A stretch of DNA of 64,000 nucleotides from Pseudomonadota bacterium. GTDB lineage: Bacteria > Pseudomonadota > Alphaproteobacteria > Rhizobiales > Xanthobacteraceae. Each line of letters opens with the position of its first letter. The stretch's first letter is position 1. Below are positions 35,536 to 45,448 of this stretch, one piece after another. Under the pieces are notes generated by a model, which was not told the DNA's origin, made no database searches, and was given only the letters and a program-made list of their open reading frames with translations. The stretch is taken from NCBI GenBank assembly GCA_023435725.1, contig JAEYRD010000027.1:1-64000 (forward strand), given 5' to 3'. Position numbers and translations under genes: made by a program.

Positions 35536-36357
35536 GTGAAACTCCGCAGCCGCCGTGTCGGCGATTACGAGATCGCATTCCTGTCCGACGGAATGTTTGC
35601 AACGGGCCCGGACTCGTTGGTTCACGCAAATGGGCCTGCGGCGCAGGCGGAGATGCTGGCCAATTATCCAGGCGCGTCGATCGAGTTCGAAGTTAATCAC
35701 TTCGCTCTGCGCGGGCCGGGCGGCCTGACGCTCGTTGATGCCGGGACCGGACCTGGTTGGAGCCCGTCGCTCGGTCGCTCCTGGGACTCGATGCGGCAGA
35801 ACGGCATCGCGCCGGCGGACGTTGACCGGGTTCTCCTGACCCATCTCCATTTCGACCATGCGCGAGGGCTGCTGGATGGCGAGAAGCCATATTTTCCGCG
35901 TGCCGAGATTTTGATCCCTTCGATCGAGCTCGCTTTCTATACGAGCGAGGCAGCCCGGTTGGCGCTCCCTGAGGCGCGCCGTAGTGCGTTTCCCATCACG
36001 GCCGCGATCGTCAAGGCTTATAGCTCGCGCATCAAGCCGTTCATGCCAGGTGAAGTGCTGCCTGGCATCGAGACCCTGGCGCTTCCGGGCCATACGATGG
36101 GGCAGACCGGTTTCCTTCTGCAGGGGAATGGAGAAACCGCGCTGTTCTGGGCCGATGCGGCCCACATGGCCGAGATCCAGACGGCCGATCCCGACGTTAG
36201 CACGGTCTTCGACTACGATCCCAAACTCGCTGCGCGGACGAGATGGTGGCTGTTCGATCGGGCCGTCGAGGAGAACTGGCTCATTATCGGCTCTCATCTG
36301 AGCGACTTTTCCCGCGTCCGCAGGGTCGGCCGCACCTACGGAATTTCCGGGGCTTAG
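35536..36357 (+). CDS. MBL-fold metallo-hydrolase
   Basis: A 273-residue metallo-beta-lactamase-fold enzyme. The zinc motif is LLTHLHFDHARGLLDG (HxHxDH, about 101-106), further ligands are in LPGHTMGQTGF (about 185) and FWADAAHM (about 206), and GSHLSDFSRV near the end gives the last His. Related proteins open lactones or hydrolyse thioesters; here it might release a CoA or lactone product. Start is GTG 35536 with AAGGAAA about 9 bases upstream. Last gene of the catabolic cluster. Confidence 0.88.
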   Translation: MKLRSRRVGDYEIAFLSDGMFATGPDSLVHANGPAAQAEMLANYPGASIEFEVNHFALRGPGGLTLVDAGTGPGWSPSLGRSWDSMRQNGIAPADVDRVLLTHLHFDHARGLLDGEKPYFPRAEILIPSIELAFYTSEAARLALPEARRSAFPITAAIVKAYSSRIKPFMPGEVLPGIETLALPGHTMGQTGFLLQGNGETALFWADAAHMAEIQTADPDVSTVFDYDPKLAARTRWWLFDRAVEENWLIIGSHLSDFSRVRRVGRTYGISGA

Positions 36358-36549
36358 CCAGCACGTGGGTGGTGTCGTGGGTGGCGCGCTTCAATAGTTC
36401 TCGGGTTCTCCACAGTAGGCGCTGGCTCTCATCTGTTAGTCAGCTGGTCGCTCGTCTTCTGCGGAAGGCTCGCGCACGATTCTCGGTAAAGCGTCAAGCG
36501 TTGCGTTCTGCGATGACTTCGTTAGAAGGGCCGCGGAGCCCGTCTGCGT

Positions 36550-36933
36550 GTGAATTTTCAAGTAACTGTACTCAAGATCCTCGTGAGTCACCCAGATGGA
36601 TTCGCTGCGATGGACGATCTCAAGCGTGACATGGCAATCCTCGCGACAAGCGGGCGCGACTGGGCAGAACGCACGAAGAGACTTGGGGCTCATGCGCCCG
36701 GTCTTTCTGTATTCGAGCAAGGCCTGATCGAACGCAGGAACGGCGGATGGCGGATCACCGACGCAGGCAGGGAGCTCCTTGAAGGCCTGGAGGCGGCGGT
36801 CAGGTCAGAACAAGAGCTGAGCTCCGGGGCGACGACTGGTCGTGCCAGCAATCACGTACCGGGCGATCGACGGCCGGATGATGGAGTGTGTTCCGAGACA
36901 AAGGATGGCTGGCGGCCTGCTGGGCGAGAGTGA
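36550..36933 (+). CDS. small winged-helix-like hypothetical protein
   Basis: A 127-residue protein with GTG start. The first 85 residues look genuine: VLKILVSHPDGFAAMDDLKRDMAIL, GLSVFEQGLIERRNGGWRITDAGRELLEGLEA, the pattern of a small winged-helix domain seen in short rhizobial hypothetical proteins. The tail after about residue 90 (RASNHVPGDRRPDDG...) is low-complexity and basic, perhaps read-through after an old frameshift. No link with neighbours is evident. Confidence 0.55.
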   Translation: MNFQVTVLKILVSHPDGFAAMDDLKRDMAILATSGRDWAERTKRLGAHAPGLSVFEQGLIERRNGGWRITDAGRELLEGLEAAVRSEQELSSGATTGRASNHVPGDRRPDDGVCSETKDGWRPAGRE

Positions 36934-37370
36934 TTTCGGCCAGACCTCCGTCTACGAGCTGCAGGACGGTGGTCCAAAATCCCACGAAAAGAGTCGGTAC
37001 AAGCCCACGTTTGCAGGCCCATGTACGAGCCCATGTCGCCATCCAAGGCGAGTGGGCAACCAGCGTATCCTGCCGATCCTCAAACGCCCTCGGCGCCAAC
37101 CGGAGACCTCAGTCATAAGAGGCCACCGCGTCGCGTGCCGAGGCTGTCATCAAGATTTGTCGTTTCGTATGCACGTGATGACATCTTCTTAAGCGCGATG
37201 CCAAAAGCAAATGCATCAGCGAAAGCCCATAAGTCGCATTTATGCGGTAAATTTTTACTTCCAATTTTACTTCGCAAAATCCTGCCCCTAGCCTCACGCG
37301 CAACTGATCACATCCGCAGCCGGTCAATGGCGATCGGTGCGAGCGTTCATCGTAACCAACGAGGGTTGCC
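36934..37370. other. intergenic region ahead of the polyamine-type ABC operon
   Basis: No convincing gene. From about 37195 to 37290 the sequence becomes AT-rich and probably carries the operon promoter; ATTTATGCGGTAAAT (37238-37252) is a 15-base partial palindrome with the T-N11-A form of LysR-type sites. The left part (36934-37190) contains only overlapping shadow frames. Confidence 0.4.
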
Positions 37371-38732
37371 ATGCTTGACAGGGATAAGGGGACATCCACT
37401 TCCGATCCGGCGGGAACGGAAGCCAAAGCGGAAGTCAGGTCGACGAAAAAGCTGAGCCGGCGCACGCTGTTGAAGGGGGCGGCAGCAGCTGCGGGCGCAG
37501 CCGCAGGATCTGACGCGATCCGCGGATTCCCGACCATCTGGGCCCAGGAGATCAAGGACATCGAACTGCGCCATGTCGGCGTCTCCTATTCGGTGGTGAA
37601 GGCGATCGGCGACCAGGCTGCCAAGGATCTCGGCTTCAAGGTGACGATGCAGAACCTCGACACCTCCGCCGCCATCAACCGCTTCATAAGCCAGCCTAAT
37701 ACGGTCGACATCGCCGACCTCGAGGGCTGGCAGGCCAAGCTTGCCGCCAAGCGCGCCGTCATCCAGGGCATCGAAGTCAAGAAGATCAAGGAATTCGACA
37801 ATATCCTGCCGATCTTCACCAAGGGTGAAATCGACGGCCACAAGATCCCGCGGCAAGGCATCTCGCCCTATGAAGCGATGTACATCTCCAAACCCGACGC
37901 GACCGATCTGCATGATGGCGTCACCGAATGGGCGACCTTCCTGCCGCAAGTCTACAACGCCGACTCGATCGGCTATCGCCCCGATCTCGTCGGCCATGAA
38001 GTGACCGAGTGGAAGGATCTGATCGATCCGAAATTCAAGGGCAAGGCTGCGATCCTCGACGTGCCCGCGATCGGCATCATGGATGCCGCGCTCTGCTTCG
38101 AAAGCGCCGGACTGATCAAGTACGGTAACAAAGGCAACATGACCAAGGAGGAGATCGACTTCACCTGCAACAAGCTGATCGAGCTGAAGAAGCAGGGCCA
38201 GTTCCGCGCGACCTGGACCACCTTCGACCAGTCGGTGCAGCTGATGGCGGCGGGTGAAGTGGTCATCCAGTCGATGTGGTCGCCGGCGGTCGCAGCGGTG
38301 CGCGTGAAGGAGATTCCCTGCGTCTACGCGCCGGTGAACGTCAAGAACGGCAAGGAAGGCTATCGCGGCTGGTGCAACGGCATGGGCCTGATGAAGCATC
38401 TCTCCGGCAAGAAGCTCGACGCCGCCTATGAATATCTCAACTGGTACCTGTCGGGCTGGCAAGGCGGTTTCGTTGCGCGCTACGGCTATTACAGCCCGGT
38501 GCCGTCGACCGCGAAGAAATTCCTGACGCCGGCCGAATGGGCGTTCTGGTACGAGGGTCAGCCCGCGCCGGAGGTGGTCAACGATCCCTACGGCGTGCCG
38601 ATGGAGAAGGCCGGCACCAAGCGTGACGGCGGCTCGTTCCTCGATCGCGTCAAGAACATCTCGTGCTGGAACACGCTGATGGACGAGGCGGCCTACATGA
38701 ACAAGCGCTGGAACGACTTCAAGGTGGCCTGA
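37371..38732 (+). CDS. ABC transporter substrate-binding protein, polyamine type, Tat-exported
   Basis: A 453-residue periplasmic binding protein of the PotD/extracellular family 1 type. A long N-terminal region with KLSRRTLLKGAAAAAGAAAG (about 26-45) is a twin-arginine signal. The mature part shows DLEGWQAKLAAKRAVIQGIE, YNADSIGYRPDLVG and WKDLIDPKFKGKAAILD, the latter two typical of PotD-like proteins. Ligand unknown; the associated Mo-hydroxylase and amidase suggest a nitrogen-containing compound. A stable hairpin directly downstream may raise its expression over the permeases. Confidence 0.9.
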   Translation: MLDRDKGTSTSDPAGTEAKAEVRSTKKLSRRTLLKGAAAAAGAAAGSDAIRGFPTIWAQEIKDIELRHVGVSYSVVKAIGDQAAKDLGFKVTMQNLDTSAAINRFISQPNTVDIADLEGWQAKLAAKRAVIQGIEVKKIKEFDNILPIFTKGEIDGHKIPRQGISPYEAMYISKPDATDLHDGVTEWATFLPQVYNADSIGYRPDLVGHEVTEWKDLIDPKFKGKAAILDVPAIGIMDAALCFESAGLIKYGNKGNMTKEEIDFTCNKLIELKKQGQFRATWTTFDQSVQLMAAGEVVIQSMWSPAVAAVRVKEIPCVYAPVNVKNGKEGYRGWCNGMGLMKHLSGKKLDAAYEYLNWYLSGWQGGFVARYGYYSPVPSTAKKFLTPAEWAFWYEGQPAPEVVNDPYGVPMEKAGTKRDGGSFLDRVKNISCWNTLMDEAAYMNKRWNDFKVA

Positions 38733-38757
38733 AATCTGCTTTCCCTGACGTAACGAA

Positions 38758-38783
38758 GCACCGGCGCCGTGACGCGCCGGTGC
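38758..38783 (+). promoter_or_regulatory. intercistronic hairpin after the binding-protein gene
   Basis: A perfect 10-bp stem (GCACCGGCGC 38758-38767 with 38774-38783, 6-base loop) between the binding-protein and permease genes. With no T-run it is more likely an mRNA-stabilising element than a terminator, giving excess binding protein as in many ABC operons. Confidence 0.55.
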
Positions 38784-38813
38784 GAGAAGATCGACTTCGA
38801 GGCGTTCGCTGAT

Positions 38814-39704
38814 ATGCAGCCAAGTTCGAGCTCAGCTCAAACTCCACCACGCGCAAATCTCGCCGGCTGGCTCTATGTGTCGCCGCTGGTCCTGGTGCTC
38901 GTGCCGTTCTTCGTGGCGCCGATCCTGGTTGTGTTGGCCGCGAGCTTCTTTGCGACCGACGGCTTTGGCGGGTTGACCCCGGGCTTTACGCTCGCGAGCT
39001 ATGTCGAGGTGCTGCATTCGGCGTTGACGCTGAAGCTGTATCTGGCGACCATCAAGTTCACGGTGCTGACCTGGATCTTCACGCTCATCATCGGTTTCTT
39101 CGTCGCCTACTTCCTGGTGTTCCACGTCCGTAACCAGCTGCTGGCCATCGGCCTGTTCCTGCTGTGCACGGTGCCGTTCTGGACCTCGAACATCATCCGG
39201 ATGATTTCGTGGATACCGCTGCTCGGCAAGGAAGGCCTGATCAACCAGGCGCTCTTGGCAATGGGCGTGATCCGCCAGCCGCTGGAAGTGCTGCTGTTCT
39301 CCGACCTCGCGGTGGTCATCGCCTATGTCCACCAGCTCACGATCTTCATGATCGTGCCGATCTTCAACTCCATGGCTCGTATCGACAAGAAGCTGATCGA
39401 GGCCGCGATCGATGCCGGGGCCAGCCGTTTCGACATCATGCGCCTGATCGTGGTGCCGATGTCCAAGAGCGGCATCGCGCTCGGCACCATCTTCGTCGTC
39501 TCGATCGTGATGGGCGACTTCTTCGTGGTGAAAGTGATGTCCGGCGGCGGCTCGGCCTCGGTGGTGAGTGCATTCTATGAGGACGTCGGCGTGCTGCAAT
39601 ATCCGACCGCGGCGGCGAGCGCCGTGCTCCTCACCCTGGTGCTGGTCGCGATTGTCTCGTTGATCTTGCGCACCGTCGACATCAGGCAGGAGATCACGCG
39701 ATGA
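38814..39704 (+). CDS. ABC transporter permease, PotB-like
   Basis: A 296-residue membrane protein with about six helices. It begins after a short polar tail with LAGWLYVSPLVLVLVPFFVAPILVVL and contains the ATPase-contact EAA loop EAAIDAGASRFDIMRLIVVPMSKSG (about 202-226). ATG 38814 is chosen over an upstream frame start because family homology begins just after it and the hairpin lies upstream. Overlaps the next permease gene by four bases. Confidence 0.9.
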   Translation: MQPSSSSAQTPPRANLAGWLYVSPLVLVLVPFFVAPILVVLAASFFATDGFGGLTPGFTLASYVEVLHSALTLKLYLATIKFTVLTWIFTLIIGFFVAYFLVFHVRNQLLAIGLFLLCTVPFWTSNIIRMISWIPLLGKEGLINQALLAMGVIRQPLEVLLFSDLAVVIAYVHQLTIFMIVPIFNSMARIDKKLIEAAIDAGASRFDIMRLIVVPMSKSGIALGTIFVVSIVMGDFFVVKVMSGGGSASVVSAFYEDVGVLQYPTAAASAVLLTLVLVAIVSLILRTVDIRQEITR

Positions 39705-40606
39705 GCGCGGTTGTCGCCGACATGCCCAAGACCGACACGTCTAAGACGGTCGCGCCCGCGACGACCAAGGCGATCGCGCCGAGCAAGGGTGGTCGTCCCT
39801 GGACGTTCTACGTGCTGGCGACGCTGTTCTCGCTCTACGTAATCGCGCTCTACGGCCCGATGTTCTGCATCTACATCCTGTCGTTCCAGGACATCCGTGG
39901 CGGTCTCGTCTTCCCGATGAAGGGTCACTCGCTGCACTGGTTCGTCGATCTCTTCACCCAGGTGCGGACCGGCGACGTCAAGGGCTCATTCGACCGCTCG
40001 ATCAAGCTCGCCATCATCGTCACCATCATCACGGTGGTGGTCTCGTTCCTCGCCGGCCTCGGTTTCCGCAAGCGCTTTCGCGGCGATACCTTCGTGTTCT
40101 ACATGATGATCGGCAGCCTGGTCGCCCCGGGCCTCGTGCTCGGCCTCGGCACGGGCCTCCTGTTCCAGGCGCTCGGCCTGAACGCGAGCTGGTACACTTC
40201 GGCGCTCGGCGCGCAGCTGTCCTGGACGCTGCCGTTCGGCGTGCTCGTGATGTTCGCGGTGATGTCGCGCTTCAACCATGTCTGGGAGGAGGCGGCCTAC
40301 GATCTCGGCGCCAGTCGCTGGCAGTCGATCCGGCTGGTGATGATCCCCGTGCTGGCGCCCGGCCTGGTTGCGGTCGCGCTGTTCGGCTTCACGCTGTCCT
40401 ATGACGAGTTTGCGCGCAGCCTCCAGACCGCGGGCTCGCTGAACACGCTGCCGCTGGAAATCTGGAGCATGACGCTGAACGTCACCTCGCCATCGCTCTA
40501 TGCGCTCGGCACGGTGACGACCATCGTCTCCTTTATTGTGATCGGTGCGAGCCTCGGCACCATCGTGCTGCTTCAGAAAAAGCGCGGCAGCCGGGCAAAG
40601 GGTTGA
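39701..40606 (+). CDS. ABC transporter permease, PotC-like
   Basis: A 301-residue permease with about six membrane segments after a charged N-terminal tail (PKTDTSKTVAPATTKAIAPSKGG). The EAA loop is EEAAYDLGASRWQSIRLVMIPVLAPG (about 196-221), and GFTLSYDEFARSL follows, as in PotC. Pairs with the preceding permease. Confidence 0.9.
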   Translation: MSAVVADMPKTDTSKTVAPATTKAIAPSKGGRPWTFYVLATLFSLYVIALYGPMFCIYILSFQDIRGGLVFPMKGHSLHWFVDLFTQVRTGDVKGSFDRSIKLAIIVTIITVVVSFLAGLGFRKRFRGDTFVFYMMIGSLVAPGLVLGLGTGLLFQALGLNASWYTSALGAQLSWTLPFGVLVMFAVMSRFNHVWEEAAYDLGASRWQSIRLVMIPVLAPGLVAVALFGFTLSYDEFARSLQTAGSLNTLPLEIWSMTLNVTSPSLYALGTVTTIVSFIVIGASLGTIVLLQKKRGSRAKG

Positions 40607-40615
40607 GAGCTTGGA

Positions 40616-41722
40616 ATGAAGAAGGATCGCGGCGATATCGAGCTGGCAGGCGTCTGCAAGAGCTTTGACGGCGTTACCAATGTGGTCGACGGTGTCAATC
40701 TCAGGATCGCGGATGGCGCCTATTGTTGTTTCATCGGTCCATCCGGCTGCGGCAAGACCACGATCCTGCGCATGATCGCGGGCCATGAGGATCCGACCGC
40801 GGGCGAGATTGTCATCGGCGGACAGAACGTCGTCGGGCTTGCACCGGTGCAGCGTCGTACCGCGATGATGTTCCAGTCCTATGCGCTGTTTCCGCATCTC
40901 ACCGTGCGCGAGAACATCGCCTTTGCGCTCCGCGTGCGCGGCATGTCCAAGGCCGATCGGCTGCGGGCAGCCGACGCCATGATCGAAAAAGTACGGCTGA
41001 CGCAGTACGCAGACCGCTTGCCGGCCCAACTCTCCGGCGGTCAGCAGCAGCGCGTGGCGCTGGCGCGCGCCGCGATCACCGAGCCGCGCGTGTTGCTGCT
41101 TGACGAGCCGCTGTCGGCGCTCGACGAGCAGCTCCGCGTCCAGATGCGCCAGGAGCTCCGGCGCATGCAGCAGGAGCTCGGCATCACCTTCATCCACGTC
41201 ACCCACACCCAGCTCGAGGCGATCGCGCTCGCCGATCTCGTCGTGGTGATGGAGCAGGGCAAGATCAAGCAGGCTGGGCCGGCGCGTGATGTCTACGCCC
41301 ATCCGCATGATCGTTACGTGGCGGAGTTCATGGGCGGCCAGAACGTGCTGTCGGGGTGGGTCGAGAAGGTCAATGGCGCGAGTTTTGTCCTCGCGCAAGC
41401 CGCGCCGTCAGGCATCGAAGTGCCGCTTCAGGCGCGCTCGACCGTCAGCGTCGGCGACAAGGTCGATATTGCGGTGCGCCGTGATGATGTCGCGCTGGTC
41501 CGGCCGGGCAGGGATCTGCCGCCGGGCTGCACCACGTCACTGCCGAGCCGCGTGCTTGCGATCGAATATCAGGGTTACTTCGTCAAGGTCATGCTCGACA
41601 CCGTGCCGGACGACGAGTTCGTCGCCTACGTGCCGGAAAAGACCTTCTTCGCGGATCCCTTCACCGTCGGCGATGTCGTGATGGCTACATGGGCCACCGG
41701 CAGCGCGTTGCCACTTGCCTAA
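40616..41722 (+). CDS. ABC transporter ATPase, PotA-like
   Basis: A 368-residue ATPase: Walker A GPSGCGKTT (about 41), Q-loop MMFQSYALFPHLTV, signature LSGGQQQRVALARA (about 139-152), Walker B VLLLDEPLSALDE, switch His in IHVTHTQ. The C-terminal third is a TOBE regulatory domain. Energises the importer formed by the three preceding genes. Confidence 0.93.
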   Translation: MKKDRGDIELAGVCKSFDGVTNVVDGVNLRIADGAYCCFIGPSGCGKTTILRMIAGHEDPTAGEIVIGGQNVVGLAPVQRRTAMMFQSYALFPHLTVRENIAFALRVRGMSKADRLRAADAMIEKVRLTQYADRLPAQLSGGQQQRVALARAAITEPRVLLLDEPLSALDEQLRVQMRQELRRMQQELGITFIHVTHTQLEAIALADLVVVMEQGKIKQAGPARDVYAHPHDRYVAEFMGGQNVLSGWVEKVNGASFVLAQAAPSGIEVPLQARSTVSVGDKVDIAVRRDDVALVRPGRDLPPGCTTSLPSRVLAIEYQGYFVKVMLDTVPDDEFVAYVPEKTFFADPFTVGDVVMATWATGSALPLA

Positions 41723-41744
41723 AGACCGGTCGCGCACAGGGAGT

Positions 41745-42236
<492 letters not shown>

Positions 42237-42238
42237 CC

Positions 42239-44626
42239 ATGGGCAATGTGATCGGGATCGGCGCCGCACCGAAGCGGAAAGAGGATCAGCGTTTCCTCAC
42301 CGGCCGCGGCAATTACGTCTCGGACATCAAGCGTCCCGGAATGACCGCCGGCGTGTTCGTCCGCTCGCCGCATGGCCATGCGGTCCTGCGTGGCATCGAC
42401 AAGAGCGCGGCGCTGGCGTCGCCCGGCGTGATCGCGGTCCTGACCGGCGACGACGTCAAGGTTGATGGTCTCGGCTCGCTGCCCTGCGGCTGGGGGATCT
42501 CGGACGCCAAGGGCGTGCCGATGAAGGAGCCGCCGTTCCCGATGCTGGCGCAGGGCAAGGTGCGTTTCGTCGGCGACATGGTGGCATTCGTCGTCGCGGA
42601 AACGCCGGAGCAGGCGAATGCGGGTGCCGAACTGCTGAAGATCGATTACGAGGTGCTGCCCTCCGTGGTCGGCGTGCTCGAAGCTGTCAGGCCTGGTGCG
42701 CCGCAGCTGTTCGACGATGTACCGAACAACATCTGCTGCGACTGGGAGCTCGGTGACAAGGCCGCGGTCGAAACCGCGTTCCGCACGGCAGCTCATGTCG
42801 CCAAGCTGAGCCTCGTCAATAACCGCCTGATCGGCAATCCGATGGAGCCGCGTGCGGCGATCGCCGAATACGAGCCCGGCACGGACCGCTTCACGCTGTG
42901 GACCACCAGCCAGTTCCCGCACGTCGTGCGCTTCCTGATGGGCGCGCTGGTGCTGAATATTCCGCAGCACAAGCTGCGCGTGGTGGCGCCCGATGTCGGC
43001 GGCGGCTTCGGCGTCAAGCAGTTCCATTACGGCGAGGAGGCCGTGATCACTTGGGCCGCCAAGCGCGTGAAGCGGCCGGTGAAATGGGTCGCGAGCCGCT
43101 CGGAGGGCTACGTCTCCGACCGCCACGGCCGCGATCACGTCACCGAGGCCGAGCTTGCGCTCGACGAGACCGGAAAATTCCTGGCCTTCCGCGTCAACAC
43201 GCTCGCCAACATGGGCGGCTATCTCTCGACCTTCGGGCCGAACATCCCGACCAATCTCTATGCGCCGCTGCTCGGAGGCGTCTACACCACGCCCGCGATC
43301 TACTGCAACGTGAAGGTGGTCTTCACCAACACCGTGCCGGTCGACGCCTATCGCGGTGCTGGCCGGCCCGAGGCGACCTTCGTGCTCGAGCGCATCGTCG
43401 ACGTCGCGGCCGCCGAGATGGGCATCGACCGCGTGGAGATCCGCCGCCGCAACATGATTCCGAAGGAAGCCTATCCGTACCAGACGCCGGTGCTGGTGCA
43501 GTACGATTCCGGGGATCCGATGGGCTGCCTCGACGGCGCGCTGGTCGCCGCCGACGTCAAGAACTTCGGCATCCGCAAGGCGGCTTCGGCGAGCAAAGGG
43601 AAGTTCCGCGGGCTCGGCTACTCGACCTATGTCGAGGCCTGCGGCCTCGCGCCCTCGCGCTTTGCGGGACGGCTCGGCGCGCGCGGCGGCCTCTATGAAA
43701 GCGCCACGGTGCGCGTGCATCCGACCGGGCAAGTGACGGTCATGATCGGGACGCACAATCACGGGCAGGGCCACGAGACGACCTTCGCGCAAATCGTCTC
43801 CGACAAGCTCGGCGTGGCCTTCGAGAATGTCGACATCGTGTTCGGCGATACCGACCGCGTGCAGTTCGGCATGGGCACCTATGGCTCGCGCTCGCTGGTG
43901 GTCGGCGGTGCGGCGCTGTCGAAAGCGACCGACAAGGTGATCGTCAAGGGCAAGAAGATTGCCGCCCATCTGCTCGAGGCTGCCGAGGTGGACATCCAGT
44001 TCGAGGCCGGCAAGTTTTCCGTCGCCGGAACGGACCGCATCAAGACATTCGAGGAGATCGCGGGCGCCGCTTACGTGCCGCACGATTATCCGCTTGAAGT
44101 GCTGGAGCCTGGGCTGGAAGAGCAGGCCTATTACGATCCCGTCAACTTCACCTATCCCGGCGGCTGCCATATTGCCGAGGTCGAGGTCGATCCGGAGACC
44201 GGCACGGTGACGCTGGTCAATTACACCGCGGTAGACGACGTCGGCACGGTCATCAACCCGATGATCGTGGAGGGCCAACTGCATGGCGGCATCGTGCAGG
44301 GCGTCGGCCAGGCGCTGTTCGAAAATGCCGTCTATGACGAAGGTTCGGGCCAGCTCCTGTCGGGATCGCTGATGGACTACTGCATGCCGCGTGCCGATCA
44401 TCTGCCGATGATGAAGGTCGCGACCCACTCCACGCTCTGCACCCACACGCCGATGGGCGTGAAGGGCTGCGGCGAAGTCGGCACCATCGGCTCGCCGGCT
44501 GCCGTCATCAACGCGGTGGTCGATGCGTTGTCGCATCTCGGCGTCACCCATGTCGACATGCCGGCAACGCCGAACCGGATCTGGCGCCTGCTGCAGAACG
44601 CGTCGCTGCCGGTCGCCGCGGAATAG
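42239..44626 (+). CDS. molybdenum hydroxylase large subunit, form II CoxL-like
   Basis: A 795-residue molybdopterin-cytosine-dinucleotide-binding subunit of the xanthine oxidase family. It starts IGIGAAPKRKEDQRFLTGRGNYVSD and has GGGFGVKQ (about 252), the active-site loop AYRGAGRPEA (about 368) and GVGQALFE and a late KGCGEVGTIGSPAAVINAV with catalytic Glu. True CO dehydrogenases have AYxCSFR at the loop; AYRGAGR marks form II, whose substrates are usually N-heterocycles or aldehydes. Hydroxylation of a heteroaromatic ring before amidase action is one plausible role. Confidence 0.93.
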   Translation: MGNVIGIGAAPKRKEDQRFLTGRGNYVSDIKRPGMTAGVFVRSPHGHAVLRGIDKSAALASPGVIAVLTGDDVKVDGLGSLPCGWGISDAKGVPMKEPPFPMLAQGKVRFVGDMVAFVVAETPEQANAGAELLKIDYEVLPSVVGVLEAVRPGAPQLFDDVPNNICCDWELGDKAAVETAFRTAAHVAKLSLVNNRLIGNPMEPRAAIAEYEPGTDRFTLWTTSQFPHVVRFLMGALVLNIPQHKLRVVAPDVGGGFGVKQFHYGEEAVITWAAKRVKRPVKWVASRSEGYVSDRHGRDHVTEAELALDETGKFLAFRVNTLANMGGYLSTFGPNIPTNLYAPLLGGVYTTPAIYCNVKVVFTNTVPVDAYRGAGRPEATFVLERIVDVAAAEMGIDRVEIRRRNMIPKEAYPYQTPVLVQYDSGDPMGCLDGALVAADVKNFGIRKAASASKGKFRGLGYSTYVEACGLAPSRFAGRLGARGGLYESATVRVHPTGQVTVMIGTHNHGQGHETTFAQIVSDKLGVAFENVDIVFGDTDRVQFGMGTYGSRSLVVGGAALSKATDKVIVKGKKIAAHLLEAAEVDIQFEAGKFSVAGTDRIKTFEEIAGAAYVPHDYPLEVLEPGLEEQAYYDPVNFTYPGGCHIAEVEVDPETGTVTLVNYTAVDDVGTVINPMIVEGQLHGGIVQGVGQALFENAVYDEGSGQLLSGSLMDYCMPRADHLPMMKVATHSTLCTHTPMGVKGCGEVGTIGSPAAVINAVVDALSHLGVTHVDMPATPNRIWRLLQNASLPVAAE

Positions 44627-44637
44627 GGAGGACAACA

Positions 44638-45435
44638 ATGAAGCCATTTGCCTATCATCAGCCGGACCAGATTCCCGAGGCGGCGAAGCTGCTCACCTCG
44701 ATCGAGGACAGCAAGCTCGTTGCCGGCGGCATGACGCTGATCCCGACACTGAAGCAAAGGTTGGCCAGTCCTGTTGCGCTGGTCGACCTTTCGAAGCTCG
44801 GACATCTCAAGGGCATCACCGATGACGGCGCCACCATCACCATCGGCGCGATGACGCCGCATGCGGTGGTGGCGGCCTCGAAGCTGGTGCAAGGGAAAAT
44901 CCCCGGGCTCGCGGCGCTCGCGTCCATGATCGGCGACCCCGCCGTGCGCAGCCGAGGCACCATCGGCGGCTCGGTCGCGAACAACGATCCCGCGGCCGAT
45001 TATCCCGCCGGCGTGCTCGGTCTCGGCGCCACCATCGTCACCAGCACGCGCGAGATCGCGGCCGACGAGTTTTTCCTTGGCCTGTTCGAGACTGCGCTTG
45101 AACCTGGCGAGATCATCACGGCGATCCGCTTTCCGGTGCCGCTCAAGGCGGGTTACGCGAAGTTCAAGGCACCGGCCTCGCGCTATGCGCTGGTTGGTGT
45201 GTTCGTCGCCAAATTTGCCGATGGTGTGCGCGTCGCCGTCACCGGCGCGGGGCCGGGCGTGTTCCGCGTGCCGCCGATGGAGGCGGCATTGTCGGAGAAT
45301 TTCGATCCGACCGCAATCGCGGCGATCAGGATCGACACTGACGGTCTTACCTCCGACATCCATGCCGAAGCCGACTACCGTGCGCATCTCGTCACGGTGA
45401 TGGCCAAGCGTGCCGTCGACGCGGCGCTCAGCTAG
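44638..45435 (+). CDS. molybdenum hydroxylase FAD subunit (CoxM-like)
   Basis: A 265-residue FAD-binding subunit. It has KLVAGGMTLIPTLKQRLASP (about 24-43, the AGGxxLxP FAD motif) and the second FAD motif IGDPAVRSRGTIGGSVANNDPAADYP (about 100-125). It passes electrons from the iron-sulfur subunit to an acceptor. Gene order S-L-M differs from the classical M-S-L of CO dehydrogenase. Eleven bases after the large subunit. Confidence 0.93.
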   Translation: MKPFAYHQPDQIPEAAKLLTSIEDSKLVAGGMTLIPTLKQRLASPVALVDLSKLGHLKGITDDGATITIGAMTPHAVVAASKLVQGKIPGLAALASMIGDPAVRSRGTIGGSVANNDPAADYPAGVLGLGATIVTSTREIAADEFFLGLFETALEPGEIITAIRFPVPLKAGYAKFKAPASRYALVGVFVAKFADGVRVAVTGAGPGVFRVPPMEAALSENFDPTAIAAIRIDTDGLTSDIHAEADYRAHLVTVMAKRAVDAALS

Positions 45436-45448
45436 CTCTTCAGGATTG

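Noticed and set aside
34645..36297. A 550-codon open frame on the minus strand
   Set aside because: Antisense to the second SDR and MBL genes, both with intact motifs; no recognisable domain.
42239..44626. True (form I) CO dehydrogenase
   Set aside because: The active loop is AYRGAGR and not AYxCSFR, and the gene order is S-L-M instead of M-S-L.
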